This document shows positions 55,870 to 64,000 of a DNA stretch of 64,000 bases, piece by piece. Below the pieces are notes generated by a model, which was not told where the DNA came from, made no database searches, and was given only the letters and a program-made list of their open reading frames with translations. Both the position numbers and the translations under genes were made by a program. This DNA is from Acidobacteriota bacterium (GTDB taxonomy: Bacteria > Acidobacteriota > Blastocatellia > Pyrinomonadales > Pyrinomonadaceae): assembly GCA_003385635.1 (NCBI GenBank), contig QQUY01000001.1:1279001-1343000 (forward strand), read 5' to 3'. Position 1 is the stretch's first letter, and each line of letters starts with the position of its first letter.

Positions 55870-55915
55870 AACCTCGAACTCGAAACTCGGAACTGCTTTC
55901 GCGGGCAAGCCCGCC
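55870..55915. repeat. AACTCGR heptamers and a GCGGGC hairpin after mltG
   Basis: Four units (AACCTCG, AACTCGA, AACTCGG, AACTGCT) at 55870-55897, then GCGGGC-AA-GCCCGC at 55901-55914, 11 bp from the mltG stop. The hairpin lacks a T-run. Confidence 0.8.
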
Positions 55916-55925
55916 GCTAAACGGC

Positions 55926-57047
55926 TCACTGCTTGCGCCTCTGCTCAGCCAGCCAGCGTTGATACTTCGCCTTTCCTTGCTCAAATGCGGCGGCTGACGC
56001 ATAGAACACGTGCGAGCCGTCGTTTTTGTCGACATCGAGAACATAGTAAAGATAGTCGGTCGAAGCTGGATCTAGCGCGGCCTCGATAGCGCTCTCGCTT
56101 GCTGACGAGATCGGCCCGGGAGGCAAACCGGTGATCTTTCGAGTGTTGTAGGGATGATTGACCTCGATATCGCTCTTGTGAATCGTGCCGTCCCAGCGCC
56201 CCAGCAGTTTCGCGATATAGACGTTTGTGGCGTCGATTCCGAGTGCCATTCCGCGGTCCAAACGGTTGTAGATCACAGACGCAACCAATTTCCTTTCGGA
56301 ATCTACTTTCGACTCGTTCTCAATGAGGCTCGCAATGGTCACGACCTCAAGCGGGGTCAGCCCGCGATCCTTTGCTTTGGACGTCCATTCCGGCTTCCAC
56401 ACGTTCTTGAATTCGTTTACAAGCCTTTCGATCACCTCTTTCGGTTCTGCATCGAGAGGGAAGTCGTACGTAGCCGGATACAGGAACCCCTCAAGATTCT
56501 TCGCTTCCGGCGCAATGTCCTGGATCAGACTCGTATCGTCCATCAGGTACAGAACTGCTTTGGAGTCCATAGGTGGTTCGGAAGCGAAATTGGCGGCGAT
56601 CCGTTCCGAGATCTCGAAGCGTGTCCAGCCTTCTGGTATCGTGATCTTTCCCGTTCGTTCATTTCCTGCTTCCAGCAATTCGATAAGCTCAAGGCTGTTG
56701 ATCGGAGACGGGAACTTGTACTCTCCGGCTTTCAGTGCTGCGGCACGACCTGAACCGCGGAGGTAAAGCTTTGTCGCGAGTGGGCTTCTGACAAGTCCTT
56801 TCGCCGCAAGCGAGTCGACGATAATGGAAGTTGACGAACCTTTTTCTATGGTCAGAAATTCTGCCGAGTGGGCGTGTTCGACAGGTGACGTCAAAGCAAG
56901 ATAGAACCACAATGCCACCGAGGCGGCCGCGAGGACAAGAACCGCAGCGACGATCGTCAAGACAATGCCGGCTTTCCCGCGTCTTCTTTTCGACTCGCCC
57001 TTTGCAGAGGAGCCATCTTCGATAGGATTGTGATCTTCAGAAACCAT
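55926..57047 (-). CDS. mltG: Endolytic murein transglycosylase MltG
   Basis: 373 residues from the ATG at 57047; a TTG at 57056 is possible, and neither has a clear ribosome site. A basic N-terminus and one transmembrane segment (about 28-50) put the YceG domain in the periplasm. The catalytic Glu is in ASLIENES, near residue 230, and the downstream segment with VASVIYNRLDRGMALGID is characteristic. MltG cuts nascent glycan strands and sets their length. The gene is upstream of a long repeat zone and divergent from thpR. Confidence 0.94.
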   Translation of the reverse strand: MVSEDHNPIEDGSSAKGESKRRRGKAGIVLTIVAAVLVLAAASVALWFYLALTSPVEHAHSAEFLTIEKGSSTSIIVDSLAAKGLVRSPLATKLYLRGSGRAAALKAGEYKFPSPINSLELIELLEAGNERTGKITIPEGWTRFEISERIAANFASEPPMDSKAVLYLMDDTSLIQDIAPEAKNLEGFLYPATYDFPLDAEPKEVIERLVNEFKNVWKPEWTSKAKDRGLTPLEVVTIASLIENESKVDSERKLVASVIYNRLDRGMALGIDATNVYIAKLLGRWDGTIHKSDIEVNHPYNTRKITGLPPGPISSASESAIEAALDPASTDYLYYVLDVDKNDGSHVFYASAAAFEQGKAKYQRWLAEQRRKQ

Positions 57048-57098
57048 CGGTTGCAAGTAGTTAGCTCAGTGGCAAGAGGACTCTGATAGGGTACAAGA

Positions 57099-57659
57099 AT
57101 GCGAGCGTTTGCGGCGATCGAGATCCCGGAGAACATCCGAGACAGGATCGGCAAATATCAGGACAACTTACGGAGCGCCTTCCCGGAAAGATCTCTGAAA
57201 TGGGTCGGAACTGACAAACTCCACGTCACGCTCCGGTTCTTTCAGTCGATAGATTCGCGCCAAGCCCAAAACGTAATCGATGCATTGGGTATGGCCGCTA
57301 CTGCCTGCACCAGTTTTGAAATGACCATTTCCGGAAGCGGGACGTTTCCCAATTCTAAAAAGCCGAGAGTCCTTTGGCTCGGTATCGACGTGCTACCTGT
57401 TCTCAAACGCCTCAAATCAAGTATCGACCAACACCTCGAAGAACAAGGGTTTGAACCCGAAACGAGGACGTTCCGGCCTCACTTGACGATCGCCAGATCG
57501 AAGAATCCTTCGAAAGCGCGGCGACTAGCAGACCTCCACTTATCCCAAGAATTCAAGCCCGCCGGATTCAAGGTCTCTCGCGTCGTTCTTATGGAAAGCG
57601 TCCTTAAACCTGCGGGCTCGGAATATTCTTTGATCGAAGCTTTCGACCTTTCCGGCTGA
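57099..57659 (+). CDS. thpR: RNA 2',3'-cyclic phosphodiesterase
   Basis: 186 residues. 2H phosphoesterase (LigT/ThpR) with the two catalytic HxT motifs: HVTLRF (near 42-47) and HLTIAR (near 127-132). The start MRAFAAIEIPE is typical. It ends one base from the stop of the convergent glutathione peroxidase gene. Confidence 0.95.
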   Translation: MRAFAAIEIPENIRDRIGKYQDNLRSAFPERSLKWVGTDKLHVTLRFFQSIDSRQAQNVIDALGMAATACTSFEMTISGSGTFPNSKKPRVLWLGIDVLPVLKRLKSSIDQHLEEQGFEPETRTFRPHLTIARSKNPSKARRLADLHLSQEFKPAGFKVSRVVLMESVLKPAGSEYSLIEAFDLSG

Positions 57660-57660
57660 G

Positions 57661-58284
57661 CTATTCAGCCGGTTCTTCCATTCTCAAAAGCGCTCCCTCG
57701 ATCGCCTTCGTTACCTCGGGGCTCTCAGGCGTCTCTTTGGAAGCAAACCTTCCGATTACATTTCCTTCGTGATCGGCGAGGATCTTGTTGAAGTTCCACG
57801 TTATCTCACCTGCCGTATCAGGGTTTGCCTTTTCGCTGGTAAGGAAACCATACAGTGGGTCCTGGTCTTCACCTTTGACGCTGATCTTGGCAAACATCGG
57901 GAATGTCACTTTGTACCTCAGCGTGCAGAACTCCTTGATCTCCTCATTGGTTCCGGGTTCTTGTCCATTGAAATTGTTAGCAGGGAAGCCAAGGATCACA
58001 AATCGCCTGTCCTTGTATTGGTCGTAGATCTTCTGAAGACCGGCGTACTGCGGCGTGTACCCGCACTGGCTCGCTGTGTTCACAAACATAACGACCTTGC
58101 CTTTGTATTTCGAAAGGCTGACCTTGTTTCCATCGATATCCAGAACTTCGAATTCGTAAAACGATTTTGCTGTCACAGGTTTTGCTTTTACTTCAGAGGC
58201 AGAATTAAAGAATCCAAGCCCGTATGCGGCCGCCATAAAGGCAAACAATAATACCGCGATCAATAATCCACTGATCTTTCGCAT
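57661..58284 (-). CDS. Glutathione peroxidase family protein, membrane-anchored or exported
   Basis: 207 residues. N-terminal hydrophobic segment (about 6-22) suggests export or anchoring. The peroxidase domain has the active-site Cys in NTASQCGYTPQ (about 70-80) and the WNFNKI motif (Trp and Asn of the tetrad). The third motif reads GFPANNF rather than GFPCNQF, with Asn in place of the usual Gln. It removes hydroperoxides, probably with thioredoxin as donor, as most bacterial members do. Convergent with thpR, one base apart. Confidence 0.92.
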   Translation of the reverse strand: MRKISGLLIAVLLFAFMAAAYGLGFFNSASEVKAKPVTAKSFYEFEVLDIDGNKVSLSKYKGKVVMFVNTASQCGYTPQYAGLQKIYDQYKDRRFVILGFPANNFNGQEPGTNEEIKEFCTLRYKVTFPMFAKISVKGEDQDPLYGFLTSEKANPDTAGEITWNFNKILADHEGNVIGRFASKETPESPEVTKAIEGALLRMEEPAE

Positions 58285-58380
58285 AATCTTTCTCCGCCGG
58301 ATCTGGTCCGAAATTAAAAGTGATTTCGGAGATGCCGGATCAGAAAACCCGGAATCTCCGAAGCAAAAAGTCTAGCAAAA

Positions 58381-59433
58381 CTAACTGCCGAGTTCACGCC
58401 GCGATTGCGGCATCTGGATGTCATCGTCGTCGTCGGACTTCTGGGACGAAATACCCAGCACCTCGCCGATCGACCCGACAGTGGACATCACGCTGGCCGT
58501 TTCTGTCGGCATAAAGATGACCTTCGAGTTCTGTGTCCGTGTCATATCACGCAAAGAATCGATGTACCTCGCGGTGATCAGATACTGAGCAGTCTGTCCC
58601 GCATCTCCGATCGAGCCTGCGATCTGATGTATGGCCGCCGCTTCGGCTTCGGCCGCCTTCAGCCTCGCCTGCGCGGCACCTTCGGCCTCAAGGATCGCCG
58701 ACTGCTTGGCACCTTCTGCCCTGGTGATCGCGGACTGCTTTTCACCCTCTGCGCGCGCGATCGCTGCCTGTTTGTCACCCTCCGCCTGAAGAACCAAGGC
58801 ACGCCTGTTGCGCTCGGCGGTCATCTGCTTCTCCATCGTGATGCGGACGTCTTCTGGAGGATTGATGTTCTTGACATCTACACGCGTGACCTTCACTCCC
58901 CATTTGTCCGTGGCTTCGTCCAGAATGATCTGCAATTTCGAGTTGATCTGATCGCGGGATGAAAGGGTGTGGTCAAGGTCCATTTCACCCATTACAGCCC
59001 GCATGCCGGTGATAGTGAGCTGGACGATACCACCAACCAGGTCCGCAACCTCGTATACAGCCTTGATCGGATCAGTGATCTGCCAGTAAACGACCGAGTC
59101 CACATTGATAGTCACATTGTCACGCGTGATAACCGGCTGAGGGGGTAGATCGATGTACTGCTCGCGAAGATCGATCGAGATCTGACCTGGCCTCGCGTTC
59201 GTCCAATACACGGCGCGAGGGGCTTCGAAAAACGGCACGATGATGTTCAGGCCGCTTTTCGCAACTCGAGAGAATCTGCCAAGACGTTCGATCAGAAGGA
59301 CGGACGACTGGGGCACGATCTTAATGGTCTTCCAGGCAACGATCAGAAGGGCGATGCCCAAGAACATCAAGAAGAAAAATAGAGCGCCCAGCCCGAGAAA
59401 TTCAGCCTGGAGCAAAAAGAACGACGCGATCAT
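58381..59433 (-). CDS. SPFH/stomatin-like membrane protein (QmcA type)
   Basis: 350 residues. N-terminal membrane segment (about 14-34), SPFH/band 7 domain (about 38-215; GLNIIVPF, VITRDNVTINVDSVVYW), then a repeated coiled coil with AEG-KQ-A units (about 220-270) and an acidic, disordered C-terminus. These proteins form large ring assemblies in the inner membrane and often work with FtsH. AGGAGA lies 8 nt before the ATG. No NfeD partner is next to it. Confidence 0.95.
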   Translation of the reverse strand: MIASFFLLQAEFLGLGALFFFLMFLGIALLIVAWKTIKIVPQSSVLLIERLGRFSRVAKSGLNIIVPFFEAPRAVYWTNARPGQISIDLREQYIDLPPQPVITRDNVTINVDSVVYWQITDPIKAVYEVADLVGGIVQLTITGMRAVMGEMDLDHTLSSRDQINSKLQIILDEATDKWGVKVTRVDVKNINPPEDVRITMEKQMTAERNRRALVLQAEGDKQAAIARAEGEKQSAITRAEGAKQSAILEAEGAAQARLKAAEAEAAAIHQIAGSIGDAGQTAQYLITARYIDSLRDMTRTQNSKVIFMPTETASVMSTVGSIGEVLGISSQKSDDDDDIQMPQSRRELGS

Positions 59434-59538
59434 TTGGTATTCTCCTGTAAAGATTACGACTTAAATGCGGTTCGCTTATTATAGCTGATTTACCGCAAAA
59501 CTCTTAGTTTCGTACTGTTAGAGGCCCTTCCGATAATC

Positions 59539-59544
59539 TATAAT
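59539..59544 (+). promoter_or_regulatory. TATAAT box very close to the ilvA start
   Basis: TATAAT ends only 8 bp before the ilvA ATG (59553). A start site about 7 bp downstream of it would give a leader of one or two bases. No Shine-Dalgarno is present before this ATG, which fits a leaderless message. No strong -35 is seen. Confidence 0.55.
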
Positions 59545-59552
59545 CGCCACTT

Positions 59553-60785
59553 ATGGCAGTTACTCTGAAAGAGATCCTCGAGGCGCGGGACACGCTCGCC
59601 GGAGTTATCAACCCGACGCCGATACTCCCGGACCGCAAGCTGACCAAAGACCTGGGAGCGGATGTATACCTGAAGGCCGAGTGCCTTCAGAGGGGAGGAT
59701 CGTTCAAGATCCGCGGTGCATACAACAAGATCGTTGGACTCTCGGATGAAGAAAAACAAACCGGGGTAGTGGCCGCTTCAGCGGGAAACCACGCCCAGGG
59801 AGTGGCTCTTGCCGCTACACTGCACGATATTTCGAGCACGATCGTGCTTCCCGAATACGCACCTCTGACAAAGGTAAACGCTACGAAGAACTTCGGCGGG
59901 AACGTGGTCTTGTACGGCGGCAGTTTCGACGAAGCGTCTGCTCACGCGAGGGAATTGAGGGACGAACACGGATACACGTTCGTCCACGCTTTTGACGACG
60001 AAAGAATAATCGCCGGTCAGGGAACGATCGGAGTAGAGATCGCGGAAGGCCTGCCGGAGGTCGACAAGGTCATCGTGCCGATCGGAGGCGGTGGCGTTAT
60101 TTCGGGGATCGCGACCGCGGTCAAGGCGCTGAGGCCGAAAACCAGAGTTATCGGTGTCGAGGCAGAGAACATCGCCGTCATCAATGAGTCATTGAAAGCA
60201 GGCGAGCCGGTTGAGGTGCCCTTTGCTTCCACGATCGCCGACGGAATCGCGATCAAGAAGCCTGGCGGAATTCCACTTGAGATTATTCGAGAGACGGTCG
60301 ATGAAGTTGTCGAGGTGACCGAGGAGGAGATCGCAGCCGGAATCTTCCACTGTGTGCAGGACAGCCATCTGGTCGTTGAAGGCGCAGGTGCGGCGGGAGT
60401 TGCCGCCGTGCTTTCAGGCAAGGTCCGGGTAAGTAAAGGAGAGACCATCTGCGCAGTGCTGTGCGGCGGAAACATTGATGCGAACCTGCTTGCGCGAATC
60501 CTGGAACACGTACTCGTCCGCCAGGGCCGATATATCATCCTGCAGGTACTTATCGTCGATCGGCCGGGTTACCTGGCTGCACTGATCGACAAGGTGGCGG
60601 AAAAGGGAGGGAATGTGATCGAGGTGTTCCACCAGCGCTCTATGTGGTTCGCGCCGCTCGGGATGGTGGGTGTGGAGCTCTTGCTCGAAGTCAGGGACGA
60701 AGATCACGGTCAGAAACTGGTTTCATATCTGACGGACAAGGGATATCAGGTCAAGCGCGAAGGGGAAGGAGACTGGTCGAAATAG
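59553..60785 (+). CDS. ilvA: Threonine ammonia-lyase with C-terminal ACT domain
   Basis: 410 residues. PLP enzyme that converts threonine to 2-oxobutanoate for isoleucine synthesis. PLP lysine is Lys52 in RGGSFKIRGA; GGGG near residue 179 binds the phosphate (VIVPIGGGGVISGI). The single ACT domain (about 330-405) is shorter than the double one of E. coli IlvA and is found in many IlvA/TdcB-type enzymes, so the degradative role is not excluded. Divergent from the SPFH gene; apparently leaderless. Confidence 0.94.
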   Translation: MAVTLKEILEARDTLAGVINPTPILPDRKLTKDLGADVYLKAECLQRGGSFKIRGAYNKIVGLSDEEKQTGVVAASAGNHAQGVALAATLHDISSTIVLPEYAPLTKVNATKNFGGNVVLYGGSFDEASAHARELRDEHGYTFVHAFDDERIIAGQGTIGVEIAEGLPEVDKVIVPIGGGGVISGIATAVKALRPKTRVIGVEAENIAVINESLKAGEPVEVPFASTIADGIAIKKPGGIPLEIIRETVDEVVEVTEEEIAAGIFHCVQDSHLVVEGAGAAGVAAVLSGKVRVSKGETICAVLCGGNIDANLLARILEHVLVRQGRYIILQVLIVDRPGYLAALIDKVAEKGGNVIEVFHQRSMWFAPLGMVGVELLLEVRDEDHGQKLVSYLTDKGYQVKREGEGDWSK

Positions 60786-60802
60786 ACTGTTTCCTTCCGT
60801 TT

Positions 60803-60850
60803 AAGCCGACTTTCCGACATTCATTGTTAAGAAAGTTGGCTTTATGATTT
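60803..60850 (+). terminator. Terminator after ilvA
   Basis: AAGCCGACTTTC (60803-60814) pairs with GAAAGTTGGCTT (60831-60842), 12 pairs with one G-T, followed by TATGATTTTC. It stops ilvA read-through before lon. Confidence 0.75.
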
Positions 60851-60933
60851 TCAAAGTTCTAAAATTAAAAAATCTGCTCGAATCAGACTATAGATAGGTA
60901 GCGATAGCTGAAGTCGCACCACGATCCATCACA

Positions 60934-63360
60934 ATGCAAGAATTTTCTGACCAGATGCCTACGGACATTGAGCGTTTCCCGATGGTGCCCATTCGGGATG
61001 TCGTGATCTTTCCTTTTACCAAGGTCGCATTCAAGATCGGGCGCCCGAGCTCGGTCAATGCGCTGGAACAGGCGATGTCGGGTGACAGAACGATCTTTTT
61101 GGCAACCCAACACGACGCTTCGGTCGATGAGCCGGACGCAGATCAGATATACACGGTGGGTACGCTCGGCCGGATCTTACAGGCCCAGCGTCAGGACAAC
61201 GGGCAGATCAAGGTAGTGGTCGAAGGCCGCGAGCGCGGCTCATCGGTCCGGATCGATCAGGAAGAGGATGGCACGTTCTACGCCCACGTACGCAGGGTTG
61301 AATCGGTTGACGAGTCCGGTTACAGGACCGATGGGCTTCTTCAGCAGATTCACGGGCTTGTCGAAAAGTTCCTGAGGATCGCTCCCGATACGTATACCGA
61401 CGCGCTCCACGCATCGCTTCGGGGCGTGTCGTCGGCACAGATATCTGATTCGATGTCTTCGCACCTGAAGATCTCGGTTGAAGAGAAACAACAGTTGCTT
61501 GAGACATTTTCGGTCCAGGAGCGGCTCCAGAAGCTGATCGGGATCCTTGAAGTTGAGATCGAAAAGAAACAGCTCGACAGGACGATACACACCCGCACAA
61601 AGAAGCAGATGGACAAGCATCAGCGGGAGTACTATCTCAACGAGCAGATCAAGGCGATCCACAAGGAGCTTGGCAGAAAGGACGAAAAGGCCGAGCTTGA
61701 AGAGTTAAAGAAGAAAATTGCCGAAGTCGGGATGAGCGACGAGGCGAAGGACAAGGCGATCCAGGAGCTTTCGCGTCTTGAGGCGATGCCTCCGATGTCC
61801 GCTGAAAGCACCGTTTCGAGGACATATCTCGACTGGTTGACAAATGTTCCGTGGCAGCAGCGTTCCGACGAGATCGAAGACCTTTCGGAAGCTGAAAAGG
61901 TGCTTGATCGCGACCACTACAGCCTTGAGAAGATCAAAGCCCGAATTCTCGAGTTCCTTGCAGTTAGACAACTCGTAAAGAACCCAAAAGGCACGATCCT
62001 CTGTTTTGTAGGGGCTCCGGGTGTCGGAAAAACATCCCTTGGCAAGTCCATTGCCAAAGCGACGGGCAGGGAGTTTGTGCGGCTAGCGCTCGGCGGCGTC
62101 CACGATGAAGCTGAGATCCGCGGACACAGACGTACGTACATCGGTGCGCTTCCGGGCCAGATCATCCAGTTGATGAAACGCGCCGGAACTGTGAATCCGG
62201 TGATCCTTCTCGACGAGGTTGACAAGATAGGTAAGGACTTCCGGGGCGACCCGAGCTCAGCTCTTCTCGAGGTGCTGGATCCGGAGCAGAACCACACGTT
62301 CCGTGATCATTATCTGGATGTGGATTACGATCTTTCGAACGTATTCTTTATCGCCACGGCGAACGTGCTCCATACGATCCCGCCGGCCCTTCAGGACAGG
62401 CTTGAGATCCTTAACCTTTCGGGCTACACCGAGCGCGAGAAGAAGGAGATCGCTATCCGTCATTTGATCCCGAAACAGGTCGAGTTCAACGGAATGAGCG
62501 AGGACCGTGTTTCATTCACTGAAGACGGCATCATCGAGATCATCCGGCATTACACTCGGGAGGCGGGCGTCCGGAACCTCGAAAGGCAGATCAGCTCGTG
62601 CCTTCGGAAGATCGCCAGGGAATACGTTTCTTCGGACCGTTCGGACGAATTCAAAGAGATCATCGACGCTGAGAAGGTCCGGGAGCTTCTAGGAACGATC
62701 AAATTCCGCAAGCAGGACATCGCCATCAAAAGTGAGATCGGGCTTGTCAACGGCCTCGCCTGGACGGAAGTTGGCGGCGATGTGCTTCAGGTTGAGGCGA
62801 CGATCGTGCGTGGCCGCGGCGGCGTCCAGTTGACCGGTAAGTTAGGCGAGGTAATGCAGGAATCCGCACACGCTGCCCTAACCTGTGTCAGGACTCGCGC
62901 CGAGAAATTGGGAATCGATTACAGGGACTTCCGCAGAAAGGACCTTCATATACACGTTCCGGAAGGTGCGATCCCGAAAGATGGTCCTTCGGCCGGTATC
63001 ACTATGGCGACGGCGATGGTCTCAGCTTTGACAAGAAGGCCTGCGCGGCACGACATCGCGATGACCGGAGAGATAACGCTTCGTGGAAAGGTGCTGCCTA
63101 TCGGTGGCGTAAAGGAAAAGCTTCTGGCGGCTCACAGGTTCGGGATCAAGAACATCATTCTCTCGACGGAGAATGAGAAAGACCTGGCTGATGTACCTGA
63201 AGAGGTGCTGGAAGAGCTTCACGTCGAGTGCGTGGATTCTATCGACCAGGTTCTAGATATCGCGCTCAGCGAGGCTCCTGACGAAGCATCCGAAACTCCT
63301 GAACCCCCGCCAGTTTACTCCGACGACAACGTGTCTCCCGACGCCAAGATCGGCGGATGA
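60934..63360 (+). CDS. lon: ATP-dependent protease Lon
   Basis: 808 residues. Cytoplasmic AAA+ protease for misfolded and regulatory proteins. N-terminal substrate domain (about 10-205; [11 protein letters not shown]), coiled-coil (about 220-300), Walker [10 protein letters not shown] at 360-368, and the catalytic dyad Ser686 (DGPSAGI) and Lys729 (GGVKEK). The extra C-terminal tail of about 30 residues is Pro/Glu/Asp-rich. The engB gene follows; lon-engB adjacency is also seen in Bacillus (lonA-ysxC). Confidence 0.98.
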   Translation: MQEFSDQMPTDIERFPMVPIRDVVIFPFTKVAFKIGRPSSVNALEQAMSGDRTIFLATQHDASVDEPDADQIYTVGTLGRILQAQRQDNGQIKVVVEGRERGSSVRIDQEEDGTFYAHVRRVESVDESGYRTDGLLQQIHGLVEKFLRIAPDTYTDALHASLRGVSSAQISDSMSSHLKISVEEKQQLLETFSVQERLQKLIGILEVEIEKKQLDRTIHTRTKKQMDKHQREYYLNEQIKAIHKELGRKDEKAELEELKKKIAEVGMSDEAKDKAIQELSRLEAMPPMSAESTVSRTYLDWLTNVPWQQRSDEIEDLSEAEKVLDRDHYSLEKIKARILEFLAVRQLVKNPKGTILCFVGAPGVGKTSLGKSIAKATGREFVRLALGGVHDEAEIRGHRRTYIGALPGQIIQLMKRAGTVNPVILLDEVDKIGKDFRGDPSSALLEVLDPEQNHTFRDHYLDVDYDLSNVFFIATANVLHTIPPALQDRLEILNLSGYTEREKKEIAIRHLIPKQVEFNGMSEDRVSFTEDGIIEIIRHYTREAGVRNLERQISSCLRKIAREYVSSDRSDEFKEIIDAEKVRELLGTIKFRKQDIAIKSEIGLVNGLAWTEVGGDVLQVEATIVRGRGGVQLTGKLGEVMQESAHAALTCVRTRAEKLGIDYRDFRRKDLHIHVPEGAIPKDGPSAGITMATAMVSALTRRPARHDIAMTGEITLRGKVLPIGGVKEKLLAAHRFGIKNIILSTENEKDLADVPEEVLEELHVECVDSIDQVLDIALSEAPDEASETPEPPPVYSDDNVSPDAKIGG

Positions 63361-63450
63361 TCTGGTCGGAAAACCGAACTTGTTTTTTGTGGCTTTGCCA
63401 CATCGCTGTGCGGATTGCTTACGGTTATCCGCAAATCCGGTATCAAACCT

Positions 63451-63475
63451 TTGGCGGGGGCTCAGCCCCCGCCAA
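63451..63475. repeat. Perfect GC-rich palindrome between lon and engB
   Basis: TTGGCGGGGGCT and its complement face each other around one base (63451-63475). No T-run follows on either strand. The gap to engB (63361-63588) also has smaller GC-rich inverted repeats such as ACGGC-GAG-GCCGT near 63499. Probably a REP-like element or a weak terminator. Confidence 0.8.
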
Positions 63476-63588
63476 TTCATTGGACAAAGGGGTGACGGAA
63501 CGGCGAGGCCGTCCCGCACAACGAAGCGGTATAGCCGCGGACCTTTTATTACGGTCGGCGCAACGCGCTGCTTTAATCGTAGGCACAA

Positions 63589-64000
63589 ATGAAGATCTCC
63601 TCAGCAGAGTTCATAAAGAGCGCGTTTGAAGAAAGCCACTGGGTCTCGGGCGAGCTTCCGGAGGTCTCTTTCCTCGGGCGTTCAAACGTTGGGAAGTCAA
63701 GCCTTCTGAACTCGCTTTTAGAGCGAAAGAAGCTCGCCAAGACATCGAACACGCCGGGCCGTACCCAAGCGATCAACTTCTTTCTTATTAATGATCGCTT
63801 CTATTTCGTCGATCTGCCCGGTTACGGTTTCGCGAAGGTCCCGAAGAAAATGAGAGAGGACTGGGGCAAGATGGCGGAGGATTACCTTGCCAAGCGAAAA
63901 CAACTTGTGCTATCAATACAGTTAGTAGATGCCCGCCACTCTCCTACGGCCCTAGACAGGCAGCTTTACGCATGGCTCACCTTCCATCGTAAGAACTCCC
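63589..64000 (+). CDS. engB: Ribosome biogenesis GTPase EngB (YsxC/YihA), 3' end cut
   Basis: The first 137 codons are visible, with the frame open at the window edge. G1 GRSNVGKS near 32-39, G2/G3 TPGRTQAINFF and DLPGYGFA near 75-82. The GTPase helps assemble the large ribosomal subunit. The ATG at 63589 matches the family start (MKISSAEFIKSAFEE). About one third of the protein, including the G4/G5 motifs, lies outside. Confidence 0.96.
   Translation, partial: MKISSAEFIKSAFEESHWVSGELPEVSFLGRSNVGKSSLLNSLLERKKLAKTSNTPGRTQAINFFLINDRFYFVDLPGYGFAKVPKKMREDWGKMAEDYLAKRKQLVLSIQLVDARHSPTALDRQLYAWLTFHRKNS

Noticed and set aside
63361-63588. Small frames of 70-90 codons between lon and engB
   Set aside because: They run through GC-rich palindromes and the engB start and give low-complexity peptides.

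Overview
The window is 64 kb of ordinary bacterial chromosome: about 54 protein genes, one tRNA gene and almost no mobile DNA. Several features point to a diderm (Gram-negative type) cell: an LptE-like lipopolysaccharide assembly protein next to holA, several lipoproteins, MltG, and a MurE of the meso-diaminopimelate type. Gene content, the split atpDC pair, the enlarged eukaryotic-type kinase machinery and the many 7-bp tandem repeats between genes suggest Acidobacteriota, perhaps Blastocatellia/Pyrinomonadales. That placement is inference; no rRNA gene is present to prove it.

Layout. 1-8.3 kb is minus strand: mutL (cut by the window edge), a small Cys-rich protein, a 1-Cys peroxiredoxin, a CNNM/HlyC-type CBS protein, a repeat-filled gap, then pgl, zwf, ybeY and phoH. 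9-28 kb is mostly plus strand: atpD-atpC, a secreted protein, an HExxH protein, recG, two tandem RsmD-type methyltransferases, a DMT transporter, aroC, tilS, ftsH, a Tat-type cupin lipoprotein, folP, a membrane protein, lptE, holA and a lipoprotein. 27-34 kb has rpsT, a membrane J-domain protein, pabB and murE (minus) with an amino-acid permease and a PilZ protein (plus). 34-38 kb is tRNA-Leu, tig, clpP, clpX. Then come ggt (minus) and a large C25 (gingipain-type) peptidase (plus).

43-52 kb is the most interesting block. A transmembrane Ser/Thr kinase with an extracytoplasmic SH3-like domain and an FHA protein run one way. A second FHA protein, a class B penicillin-binding protein, a RodA/FtsW glycosyltransferase and a transmembrane PP2C phosphatase run the other way. 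This matches the parts list of the actinobacterial pknA/pknB-pbpA-rodA-pstP-fhaA/B cell-wall control cluster, but with different sensor domains and in an apparently diderm cell. 52-64 kb holds an RNA methyltransferase, two cyclophilins flanking dtd, a HAD phosphatase, mltG, thpR, a glutathione peroxidase, an SPFH protein, ilvA, lon and engB (cut by the edge).

The most unusual DNA-level signal is a set of intergenic tandem repeats. They have different sequences (GTGAATS, GWRCTGA-like, GTGAGCR, AACYTGR, GAATTGG and others), but every array has a period of exactly 7 bp. They lie between genes, often start at a stop codon and sit next to GC-rich hairpins. Folate genes (folP, pabB), protein quality control (tig, clpPX, ftsH, lon, a J-protein) and envelope synthesis (murE, mltG, PBP/SEDS) are the main functional themes.
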